Assembly: GCF_902686445.1 (NCBI RefSeq)
Contig: NC_062232.1
Span: 95,342,932-95,406,931, forward strand
Reading direction: 5' to 3'
DNA: 64,000 nucleotides
From: Sciurus carolinensis
Taxonomy: Eukaryota > Chordata > Mammalia > Rodentia > Sciuridae
Part shown: positions 53,996 to 64,000 of the stretch, one piece after another
How positions within the stretch are numbered: position 1 is the first letter of the stretch
How the letters are laid out: each line of letters starts with the position of its first letter
Position numbers and translations under genes: made by a program
Notes under the pieces: generated by a model
Seen by the model: only the letters and a program-made list of their open reading frames with translations
Database searches by the model: none
What the model was told of the DNA's origin: nothing

Positions 53996-55224
53996 TCTGT
54001 GAATGCGTTTTGACACATCTCATTTGCTTTCCAGCAAATTGTTGGTTATCCCAGTTTTGTTTCCTCACCCCATGCCTGGTTTATACATTTAGTAAATCTA
54101 CATTTTAGAAACCAGACTGTATCCTATGAAGATCCTCTCTGATATCTCAGACTCAGAATATGTTTAAATAAAATGATGGAAAGGCTATATCGTTAAACCC
54201 CAGTGACCTGGTAGTGAACTGAACTAGCTGATCCTAATTTTCAGTTTTTCCCTGAGTAATACCAATGTACAAATTGAATAATGATGGTCACTAGTTGATA
54301 TTTTGTTAAGTAAAAATAAAAATATCAAATAGTATAACAAGTATTTGCATATGATAGACAAGGAATTCTTAAGCATTTAAATTTAAGATTAGTGATTAAA
54401 AACACATTATAGACTTATGAAGTCAAAAAGTAGCTTCATCTAATTAAATTCTTTATACTCATAGAAAGTCCACCTCACAGATGAAAATCTACAAAAATGA
54501 ACACTTATATTTACCCAAAATATATTTCACAATCTCCTTTATTAATGCATGAAAGCATTTGAAACTTCGCCCTTGGTGATTAAATACTGTCAGAAACAGG
54601 CTCAGGAAATAAGGATTTGGAAATACTTGATGAAATCTTGGTGGAGGTGGTCCATTAATACCTTCGTAAATTTCTTCCAGAGTAGGATAAAATAGACGAG
54701 CAAAAAATCCTATCCCCATCTGGAAGTCTGGTTCAGCAGATTGAGTCCAAAATTCGCCAGTCTAAGGCAAAGGTGTACAGTTGAAACTTGGAGTATCTGG
54801 ACAGTCCAAGGGAGCTGGCTGTGATGTCACATCATGTGTTTTCAATATTTTTGATACTCCGTCTTGAGAGAAGATATAACCCAGGCAAAAAATGTGAATG
54901 CAGAAGAATCTGGAACTGGGATGAGATGTGGAAAGTCAAAAGTAGATACTCTGCCTCCAAGCAGAACAACAAATTATGACTCTGGTCACCCAAATATCTC
55001 TTTTTGAAGCAATGATGCTAGAAGAGCAAGGCAACCAAGAATTTATGTGGTGAGAAAGGCTACTAAGTAGCCTGGCCACAGAAAGAGAGTTGGTTATCAG
55101 GGGTTGGTAATATACTACTACGTCTGTCTCTCATTGGTTGAGAGTCTGGGCGGGGCTGATGATGTCAATAGTAAAGTGAATTGTGACGTCATCACGGCAT
55201 GCAAATACTGATATCTATGGTATT
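53996..55224. other. Unique DNA with a short minus frame
   Basis: The 76-aa frame at 54489-54719 (containing GPPPPRFHQVFPNPYF) looks less AT-driven than most short frames here. Nothing else supports a gene: no splice context and no recognised family. Short GC-richer segment near 55140-55200. Confidence 0.35.
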
Positions 55225-55440
55225 TTCTGTCCAGTGGGAAACATTACATAGGACGTGAGGGCAGGATGTAACCTCAAAAAGTTTATAGTATACTGGGAGA
55301 TATAAACAAAATTACAGGACACAAATATGAGCGAACTATGGAAACACCTAGGAATAAGTACTTAACTGTATTTGTGGAGTTTTAGAAATGATTTCATAGG
55401 TGCAATACTGCCTCAACTGGGTCTTCAATCACAGGTAGGT
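55225..55440 (+). mobile_element. L2-like fragment
   Basis: 'tgtaacctcaaaaagtttatagtatactgggagatat' and 'cctcaactgggtcttcaat' fit an old L2 piece. Weak. Confidence 0.35.
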
Positions 55441-55889
55441 GTTTGGGGGGCAAAATATCAAAGAGATATTTTTACAAGTGTCATTCTGGGTAAAAATGAC
55501 AAAATATAAAATATAAAAGGGGAAAATGGCTAGAGATGAGATTGGAGTAGATTGGAGTATATTGGAGATTGTAGGAGAGATGAAATCTGAATATCAGAAG
55601 TCAGAGTAGCCTAATTCTTTATGGCCTATGATGACCTCTTTACTCAAACTTTTTTCTTGATGAACTGAAGAAATATCTGTGTAAGGATACTTGTAAGCCA
55701 TCATCAATGTTGTAGTTCCCTAAAAGGTAAGCAACACAATCTAATGAAATGCTATAGATTTATTTTCATAACACTTGTAATCATCATAGGGACTTTTCCT
55801 ATAAAGTCCTGGAACCTAAAACTATGCTTAGTATGTACCTAGGCAGTATTAGGAATTTATAAGACAGCAGACCACTTTATGAGATTAAT

Positions 55890-55985
55890 AAGGGGCTGGG
55901 GATATAGCTTAGTTGGTCTCGCAAGCACAAGGCCCTGAGTTTGATCCCCAACACTGGAAAAAAAAAAAGAAAGAGAGAGAGAGAT
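55890..55985 (+). mobile_element. ID SINE monomer
   Basis: 'ggggctggggatatagcttagttgg' to 'gatccccaacactgg', then A-run and (GA)n. Confidence 0.8.
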
Positions 55986-56840
55986 TAAAAAGTAAGAAAT
56001 CAAAATGTGATTTGAGTACTACTATGAAAACAGAACAATATTAGTAATCAACATCTATAATGTTGTGGAGTTATAAATAGAATGACAAATATTAATGAAC
56101 CATAAATCATCCTAATCCATACTGGAGCCATGTTGTTCAAATTATTGACTAAAAGAAAAATCTATGCCCATTTATTAAGTTCCACAGAACATATAATATA
56201 TAGCATTATATGTGTAATATGTAACATACACAATATACATGTAATCTCATGTAATAAATAGTATTCTACTTCATAGGCATTTTTCCTCTGCTAAAATAAA
56301 GTTTTAACCAACCTTTCAGGTTTTTCAAAGAATATCAGCTAATAGTTGTCTTTTCTGTGTATCCTTCATTTCTGTTTCTCTTTGTCTGCACTGCCTATTT
56401 CAGTCTATGTGACTGTAAGTTTTCATTATGTCTCCTTTTGAAACCAATGTATCCTGTTTAGAAAGGTCAAAGAGATATTTTCCTGATGCTAAAATGAGAT
56501 GATACCACTTCTAGCAGTTAGGTATCCTTTTTTCCTTGATCCTTTCTCTTAGTACCAGAGCACAACTAAAACAGTTCCTTTTGCATTAACTTAAAGTAAC
56601 AGAGTATGCAAAGTGCTGGAGACTCTTCTTAAAATCTCATACATATGGTATTTCCATATTTTCCTTCATATTTGTTTTCTAAATCACCATCTCTACTCTA
56701 TATTAGTAATATGATTCTAGTGAGCAGAATTTTCTATAATTGTAGTTTCTAAACGCTGAGATTATAGACTATTATGATATATCAGCAAAAAAATCACAGA
56801 CTACGGACTTCCAAAATTCTCCCCTCCATAAAAGCAACAA
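55986..56840. other. AT-rich unique DNA
   Basis: TATA/ACATA-rich patch at 56180-56250. No gene seen. Confidence 0.5.
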
Positions 56841-56926
56841 GAGGGCCAAGGATGGAGCTCAGAGGTAGACCACTTTAGCATGAGCAGGGCCCTGGGTTCA
56901 ATCCTGAACAACACACACACAAAACA
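56841..56926 (+). mobile_element. ID SINE monomer
   Basis: 'agggccaaggatggagctcagagg' to 'caatcctgaacaacacac'. Confidence 0.7.
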
Positions 56927-57601
56927 ACAAGTCAATTTATAAAAATTTTCAGAACCAGTCTTTTCAGGACTCTGGAAATTAACTAAAAGCTTGAAAACCC
57001 AGAGAGTGTTTAAGAAAAATGCCTGAATATTGGCAAGACTATCAATCTCTATGGTGTTTTTAACTTGTCCTATTCCCATTCCTCATTTCAGGTTCCAGAG
57101 TAGCTTTGAAAACCAACCAGTCTGTAATCATGGTGAAAACCAGAAGCCTAGCAGCTACTAGAGGGGGGAGAAAGGGGTTGCCACTTCTCCAGAGTCTCAT
57201 TCCCAGAAAATAGTCATTATTTGACTTGTCTAGTCAAACAAATTCCCTAGAAGACCTAACATCAGTCCTTCCAAAACTCTTCCAAAAAATAAAAGAAGGG
57301 AGAACTCTTCCAAACTCTTTATAATGCCAGTATTATCCTGATATCGAAACCAAAGTTACCACCAAGAAAACCACAGACCAATACCCCTTTACAACTACAC
57401 GTGCAGAAATTCATAACAATGTAATAGCAAACTGAATTTAGCAATTCATAAAAAAAGATTGAACATCATAACAATGGTGCTATGCCTCAAATGTAATGTT
57501 GACTCAGCATATGAAAATCAATCAATATAATGCACCATATTAAGAGTAAAGGATTTAGCAAGGCTTTAAGTAATCTCAAGGTAAAAAATAAAACAAAATA
57601 A

Positions 57602-57686
57602 AAGGGGCTAGGGATGTAGCTCAGTGGTTAAGTGCCCGTGGGTTCAATCCCTCAGTACAAAAAATAAATAAATAAATAAATAAAAG
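57602..57686 (+). mobile_element. ID half-element with (AAAT)n tail
   Basis: 'ggggctagggatgtagctcagtgg' to 'caatccctcagtacaaaaa'. Possibly the right half of a dimer. Confidence 0.75.
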
Positions 57687-57712
57687 AGTAAAGGAGAAAA
57701 AAACTATCTGTT

Positions 57713-57732
57713 ACACACACACACACACACAC
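57713..57732. repeat. (AC)n microsatellite
   Basis: About nine units. A similar imperfect run is at 58760-58785. Confidence 0.8.
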
Positions 57733-58238
57733 AAAATTTGACAAAAATTCAAGACCCTTTCGTGATAAAAGCAACATACTAAAAATAGAAGGGAAGTTCC
57801 GCAACCTGATAAAAAACTTTGTGAAAAGTGAAGCTTTGTGTCAAGTGAGGGATGCGTGCATATGGGTTTGTTGTGTTTATTTGTATTAGAGACTCGTGTT
57901 TCCTATTGAAAATAGAGTATCTCAGTGCCTAATGAAATTAAACTCCAAATGTTCAAGTTCTCTATGAAATTTTTTTAGTGGCTTGGGTGAAATGCTTTTT
58001 AAATCCCTTTTTCTTCTGAATAGCAATGTCTTTCAAGAAAGCTAATGGCTATTCTTACTAATATGCTTATTTTATATAGCTAAAATAGAAACTTTTTTGT
58101 ATATCTGAATTCTTGTTTCAATTCCCAGTGTTAATTCCATCCCTGATACCTTCAAGCAACAGCATTGAACATAAGATTACATCATCACCATAAATCCATC
58201 CTTCTACTATATGTCACCTCTTTTCCTAGCTCTCTAGG

Positions 58239-58462
58239 TCAGTGGTTGACTAAGGGCAATGGACCAAATTTTTCAGGTTGCCTGCTTTGATAAATACAAT
58301 TTTATTGGAATACAGCCACGCCCATTCTTTTGAGGATTGTCTATGGTTGCTTTCACCCAATAACAGTAGGGTTAAATAGTTGCAATGGAGAACATATGAA
58401 CTAGCAAGACAAAATCTACACCATGTGGCCTTTTACAGAAAACATTTGCCATTCTCTGGTTT
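58239..58462 (+). mobile_element. MER20-like hAT DNA transposon
   Basis: Contains 'ttattggaatacagccacgcccattc', 'gattgtctatggttgctttc' and 'ggccttttacagaaaacatttgcc' in the right order for MER20. Non-coding and diverged. Assignment is from memory of the consensus. Confidence 0.6.
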
Positions 58463-59279
58463 AAGATGAAGTTCTAGAATCTCAACATTTTTGTTTGCTT
58501 GTTTCATTTTGTTCTGCTTTTCATTTGGCTTTCTTTTCTCTATATTGCTACAATTTTAAAAAAATGCTATTCTATTCCATGTATGCTTTCCTTTTGCCTG
58601 ATTTATTTTTTATTACTTAATACTGTTCACTATAAAACCATGATAATAAGCATAACATTAACCATCTGGATCATTATCTCCCTCTATCTAGTATATATTA
58701 AGAATTAACTTTATTAAATGCATAAATTAAAGTTACATGGATAAAACCCCTCAAACTAGACACACACACACATACACACACACAGCATATCTAGAAATAC
58801 TCTATGAAAATGTTTATCAATATCACTTATCACTTTCTGGTCCCTTTTAGAAGCTTTAAGGAGTTTCTATATTCTGTTAAAATTTCATAGTCACTTTTAA
58901 TCTATTTTCATTCTGCAGAATGAACTGTTTGAATACAGAATAAATTAAAAGAGTAGAAGAATAACACATTAGTAAAATTTAGGATGTGTGAATGTTTGCA
59001 AATTGAACATATGAAAACTAATTAAGAAGCATTGATTTCAACCCATGATGCAAAAGATAGGAGATCTTGGGAACATTCATGAGTAATTGGGGCTCATTAG
59101 AAGATGTATTTCCAAGCCTTTGATGATTACTACAAGTAAACAACAGGATCACTAACTAGAGAAAAATGATGTGAATATAAGTTACGAGATAATAAACAGC
59201 AACTAATAAGGGAATCTAAGGTTGTAGATGGTGTTTTTGAACTAACACTACATTGAGCGATCTAAAAACTTGATTTCTG
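58463..59279. other. AT-rich unique DNA
   Basis: A 69-aa hydrophobic frame from T-rich sequence and an (AC)n run. No gene. Confidence 0.5.
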
Positions 59280-59417
59280 CTGGGCACAGTGGCACACACC
59301 TATAATCCCAGCGGCTCGGGAGGTTGAGGCAGGAGATCACGAGTTCAAAGCCAGCCTCAGCAACAGTGAGGCACTAAGCAACTCAGCGAGACCTGTCTCT
59401 ATATAAATTATAACAAA
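59280..59417 (+). mobile_element. B1 left half of a B1-dID SINE
   Basis: 'gctgggcacagtggcacacacctataatccc' to 'acctgtctctatataaatt'. The ID half ends after a few bases. Confidence 0.75.
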
Positions 59418-61079
59418 GGGCTTGTGAGATGGTTTGTTTCAACTGGGATAGACTTGACAAAAAAGTGTGTACTGCCCTCTAGTCTTCCAGCAATAGAAAT
59501 GCCTTTGCTGTCATGTAAGACACCTCTGTGTATATTACTTAGAAAGGCAAGCAGTTGGGGTGCCCAAATTGGGAGTGGAACTGGAGAAGGGAACCCATGA
59601 AATATCTTGGCACCTGTAACTGTCTGGAGGATTTTCTCCTTTTACTTAGATTGGTGAGAAATGCTAGTTTTGAGGTATGGGGTTGGTATCTGAGGAAGAG
59701 GCGGCTTATTAGTTACCAGCCTTCTAGGTCATATTGACGATTCACAGCCAGTTCACCAGGAACAGAAGACAAGGTCATAAGGAGTCCTTGCAACGTCATT
59801 CACACACAAGAGCATCCATCAACGGCAAGTCATTCAACAGAAACAGCAACTTCATGGTGCAGCAGTTGATCTTCCCATGGGCCGGGAGGTTGAACATCCT
59901 GCATAGTGCTGCCAGGAAATCCCTATTCTATACTAAGAGGGGGCCAGCTGGTTGCATATGTAGGATGTCCCATCTCCCGGCCCACTTCATCGTGACAGAC
60001 ACCAGAAACATCACTCTGCTTCACTGAAGAACCATAAAATCACCAGTCAAGGATACGGTGATGTTGAGCTACATGAGTAGAAAGGTACTCAGATAAATGT
60101 ATTTTAATAGAGGGCATAGCACTGAGTGTTATGACTTTGGATCATAAGAGCAATGAATATGTGTGTGAATCTGTAAACTTGGGGCTAGCAGGTCTGCACC
60201 GAACAATATTAGTTGGCCAAAGGGATGGCAAGCTGTCAATTACCTCTAGTCACACAGGGAATGTCTTCAGCGCTGTGCCTTGTATTCTCTGCACTATATC
60301 ATCTTTGGGAGATTAGGAATTGGGGACACAAATTTAAGGTGGCCAGAGGCAGAGTAGCTACAGGAAGAGAGAATCGAATTCCTACTTGCAGAAAGAAAGT
60401 TTATAGATGGAAAAGTAGAAATAGAAAATGAAATGAGCCTCAAAGTCATAAGTGGGCTACTTGGGAGTAGTAGTCCAGAGAGGACTCAATAGTTCTAAAT
60501 TGGGTAGAACCTAATTCAGGCAGGAATCGTTACAAGGGGTGGGAGTAGATATGATTGCAAGGGAGAAAGTTAATGACATGTTCCCCAAATCATGTTAGAT
60601 GTAGTATCCAATCAAATTCAGGGAACCCTGTCAAGGGCAAGGTCACAGGAAATATCAAGAGTAGGGACTAGCTCTCAAAAACATGGGGACAGGAATAAAA
60701 TAATAAAGAAAAATGCAGGCAATCATTTAACAAGGCCATTTCCAAAGACTCTGGAGTTCTAAAAAGTATTTATCTGCTCTGCCTTCAAATCTGGATTAAG
60801 TTTCTAGTCAACTACCCTGGTTTTGGCACTCTTTAAAGGATGGAAAGCAGGCCAATCCTATGCCCAGAAAGACTGACTCAAGTTCGGGAATTTGGAACAT
60901 TTATATTCTTTTAATTTCCTCAGTAGCACAGAATTTCCACTGAATTCTGGGCTTAGTACACAGCCCCAAAATCTGTGGTTTCATACCCCAAAATCCCCAA
61001 ATTCCATGCAAATGTATGCAAATTCAAATATTGCCTTATATTTGTGGAATCTATAGAGAAACCTCTCTTTGGCCAGAGA
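59418..61079. other. Unique DNA, GC-richer than its surroundings
   Basis: Several overlapping plus-strand frames (97 aa at 59734-60027, 72 aa at 60213-60431) without recognisable domains. Could include an old pseudogene or UTR, but nothing identifies it. Confidence 0.35.
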
Positions 61080-63770
61080 TATTGATCGTTGGTGTCTTCT
61101 GCCTTTATTTCTTGGTCCATCTATGTTCAGGTTTATCAATTTTGTAAATTTTTTAAAAAATTAATTTCGTTGGACTTTTTCTATTTAGTGTATTTTCTCA
61201 ATTTCATTGATTTCTGCTTTTATATTTATTTCCTTTCTTCCAAGTACTTGGCTTTAATTGTCCCCGTTTGTCTTAGACTTTAATTTGGAAACTTAGATCA
61301 TGGATTTGAGTTTTTTTTGTTTTTTGTTTTTAAATAGACCATTAATGTTAGAAATTTTCCTTTGAGTTCTACTTTAATTCCGCCACATCAATTTGATATG
61401 CATTATTTTCATTTTCTTTTACTTCAAACTACTTTCTAATTTTACTTGCTTCTTCCTTTTTGAAACATGGTTTATTGAGAAGTGTGCCTCCTGCCTGATT
61501 TACAAATTTTCTGATGTTTTTAAAATGACTTTTTGTGATTGGTGTCAGGCTAATTTTGTTATTGGTGTCAGGCTAATATTGTGTGATTGCAATCATTTTA
61601 ATTTCTTAAGGTTTATTTAATGTCCCAGAATATGGTCTTTCCTGGTCAATTTTCCATGAGATCTTGAAAAGATTGTATATTTTCCAGTTGTTGGGCAGAG
61701 TGTTTTATCAATTAGATCAATTTTGCTGTGAATGTTTTTCAGCTTTTTTTATATTATTGGTAATTTTTGATCTTTGTACTTCAATTACTGAGGGGGGAGT
61801 TAAAATCTTGAAGTATAATTGTGATTGTAATTTTGATTTTCTTTTGTTCTATCACTTTTTGCTTCCTGAATTTTGAAGCTCAGTTATTAGGTGCATAAGT
61901 ATTTGGTACTATTATGTTTCCTTGATGAATTGACACCTTTATCACTATAAAATTGTCTGTTATCCCGGGTAATAGTCTTTGATTTGAAATTTACTTTTTT
62001 GTTATTAATATAGTAATTCCAGCACTCTGTTGATTAGTATATGCAATATACACCTTTTATATCTTTTTACTATATACCTATCTATATGACTATATTTACA
62101 TTTGTAGAGTTTTTTATAGATAGCATATAATTGTGTCTTATTTATTTTCATTCTCATGTTTAATCCAGGAAGGCTGTTTCTTTCTTTAAATTGTCATTTT
62201 TAAACTGTTTGCATTTAATAAAACTGTTGATTTGTTTGGACTCATTTCTACCATTTTAAAATTTCTTTTCTATTTATTCCTTCTTTTTTTATTCCTTTCT
62301 TCCCCACTTTTGAATTGTATTTTTTTATTTGAATATTCCATGTCATTGATCGATTGGATTTTTGATGATATTTTGGTAGTAATTGTGCTCTGGATCAAAA
62401 CATACATATATTATGTAAATATATATATAATGATTTACCATTTCCTTATAGCTAATATTTTATCATTGTGAGTAAAATATAAAAAACTTACAATCACAGG
62501 TTTCCTTACCTTTTCCTGATTTGTCTTCATTGTAATATGGACTATGTCTACATACTTTGAGAACCTCATTAGACAATGTTATAATTTTTGCTTCTGACAG
62601 CCATATGTATTTTAAAGATTTAAGAAAAATAGTCTATTATATTTTCCCATATGTGTACCATTTCTTTTGACCCCCTTCCTTTCTGAAATGTTCAAGTTTT
62701 TCTCTAGTATAATTTTCTTCTGCCTATAGAGCACCCTTTAACATTTTTCTGAGTAAATTTCTGACAGTGAGTTCCTTAGTTGCCCTTCATCTGAGAATTT
62801 CTTTTTTCACACTCATTTGTGACAGGTATTTCCACTGGATATATTATTCTAAATTGGTAGTTCCTTTCTTTCAACATTTTAAAATTATGTTTACATTGAC
62901 TTCTGGCTTCCATATTTTCTGATAAAAAAGCTGAAGTCATTCAAATCATGGCTTTGCTATATGTAACGGGTAGTTTTCTCAGACAGCTTTCAAGATTTTT
63001 TCTTTATCTCTTGTTTTCACCAATTGTATTATGATGTATCCAGGTATGAATTTTTGAATTTAACTATTTCAGTTTTGCAGAACTTCTTAAATCTGTAAAT
63101 TTGTTTTTCACCAAATGTGGCATGCTTTGGGCCACTATTTCTTTAAATAGTTTTTCTTTCCAATCTTTTTCCTTTATAGAATTCTGATGACACAAATATT
63201 AAGCATAGATATTGTCCTATGGGTCCCTAATATGTTCATTTTTTAAAAATTTTTTCCTACTGTTGTTCAGATTCAATAATTTATATTGATCTAATTTTAG
63301 TTTCCATGACTCTTGTTGTCTCTGTTCTCTTATTGAACTTGTTCAATGATTTTTTTCTTTCAAATATTGCATTTTTTCAGCTCTAAGGTTTCCATTTGGT
63401 TCTCATTATAAATTCTTACTAGTCAGGAACTCCTATCTTCCTATTCATTTGAAGAGAAACTCTCCCTTCCTTCATTAAGCATGGTTATGGTAGCTGCTTT
63501 GAAAAATCTTTGTCTGTAAAGTCCAACATTTGGACCATCTTAGAGTTGTTTCTTTCTGTTTGTTTTTTAAATTCTCTTTTTCCTTCAAATTTTTGAGATT
63601 TTTCTAGTTCTATGATATCTGAGTAAAATATATTGTATCCTTGATACTTTCAGTATTATGTTTTGAGATCATTGGTCTTTTTTCTTTAATTGATGTGAAA
63701 CTCACATTACATAAATTAACCATTGCCACTTAGAAGTGTACAGTTTAATGGTACTTAATACACTCACAGC
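61080..63770 (-). mobile_element. Ancient L1 (L1M-type), antisense, long
   Basis: T-rich text typical of antisense L1M: 'ttaggtgcataagtatttgg' near 61890, 'aattgacacctttatcac' near 61930 and 'cactttctg'-type blocks. The part from about 62760 on shares the same order of motifs as 14800-15300. The last 100 bases repeat the 3'-UTR motif 'gtgtacagtttaatggtact'. Confidence 0.55.
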
Positions 63771-63796
63771 AATGTCCACTCATGTGTGTGTGTGGT

Positions 63797-63888
63797 CTTG
63801 TGGTTTTTGTTTTTGCAGTGCTAGGGATTAAGCCTGAGGTCTTGTACATGCTATGGAAGCACTCTGTCACTGAGCTACCTCCCCAGCC
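63797..63888 (-). mobile_element. ID SINE monomer
   Basis: 'gcagtgctagggattaagcctg' to 'gagctacctccccagcc'. Confidence 0.75.
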
Positions 63889-64000
63889 ACAAGTTCCAAG
63901 AAATTTTTATCACTGTCCCCCAAAATTCCATATCCATTAATTGGTTGCTCTACGTTGCCTTATTCCCCAACCCTTAGAAAACACTAGTCTCCTATCAGTG

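Larger units (their letters stand above)
57230..57835 (+). mobile_element. Ancient L1 ORF2 fragment
   Basis: 'gccagtattatcctgatatc' and 'aatcaatataatgcaccatatt' are ORF2 polymerase-region text. Split by an ID-type element at 57602-57686 and simple repeats. Confidence 0.6.

Noticed and set aside
54489..54719. 76-aa minus frame with GPPPPRF
   Set aside because: Too short, no splice signals or family match that I can show.
59734..60027. 97-aa frame as a possible pseudogene
   Set aside because: Composition is less AT-driven than its neighbours, but I recognise no parent protein and see no poly(A) tail or target repeat.

Overview
This is nuclear DNA from a mammal, most likely a squirrel-family rodent (Sciuridae or a close relative). 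The sign is the SINE content. About forty copies of short elements are scattered through the window. Many are dimers in which a 7SL/B1-like left half (reading 'cctgtaatcccagc') is fused to a tRNA-derived ID right half (reading 'gggatgtagctcagtggt...caatccccagta'). The rest are ID monomers. This B1-dID plus ID combination is known from squirrels, dormice and relatives. I see no host protein-coding exon, rRNA, tRNA gene or CRISPR array. The host part looks like AT-rich intergenic or intronic DNA.

The centrepiece is a 7,242-bp endogenous betaretrovirus on the minus strand at 41115-48356. It has two 348-bp LTRs that differ at one base and a perfect 6-bp target duplication (AATAGT). It also has a tRNA-Lys1,2-type primer binding site, a splice donor, and open gag, pro (dUTPase, protease, G-patch) and pol (RT, RNase H, integrase) frames. 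Gag-pro and pro-pol frameshift sites are visible, as are a polypurine tract and an MPMV-style constitutive transport element. It is a type-D-like virus that has lost almost all of the Env surface subunit. A 201-residue reading frame for the transmembrane subunit remains, starting at an ATG directly behind a good splice acceptor. The element therefore looks like a recent, structurally near-complete intracellular retrotransposon derived from an infectious virus.

Layout. 1-14 kb: unique AT-rich DNA with MIRs, an old L1 broken by MaLR LTR fragments, SINEs and a 21-bp minisatellite near 8.1 kb. 14.1-16.7 kb: old antisense L1. 17.8-18.2 kb: L1 3' end. 23.5-24.5 kb: an old L1 fragment followed by a 5'-truncated L1 with a 13-bp target duplication. 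26.4-30.35 kb: an old L1 into which a younger antisense L1 (27156-28403) has inserted. The younger copy carries telomere-like repeats in its 3' end. 31.7-37.4 kb: SINE-dense, with L1 3' ends. 38.4-40.7 kb: probable LTRs and an L1 3' UTR. 41.1-48.4 kb: the retrovirus. 48.4-64 kb: unique DNA with ID and B1-dID copies, a probable solo LTR at 51.6 kb, a MaLR LTR at 52.0 kb, L1 pieces, a MER20-like DNA transposon at 58.2 kb and a long antisense L1 at 61-63.7 kb.

All family names come from reading the sequence. No database search was possible, so subfamily names and the edges of old repeats are approximate.
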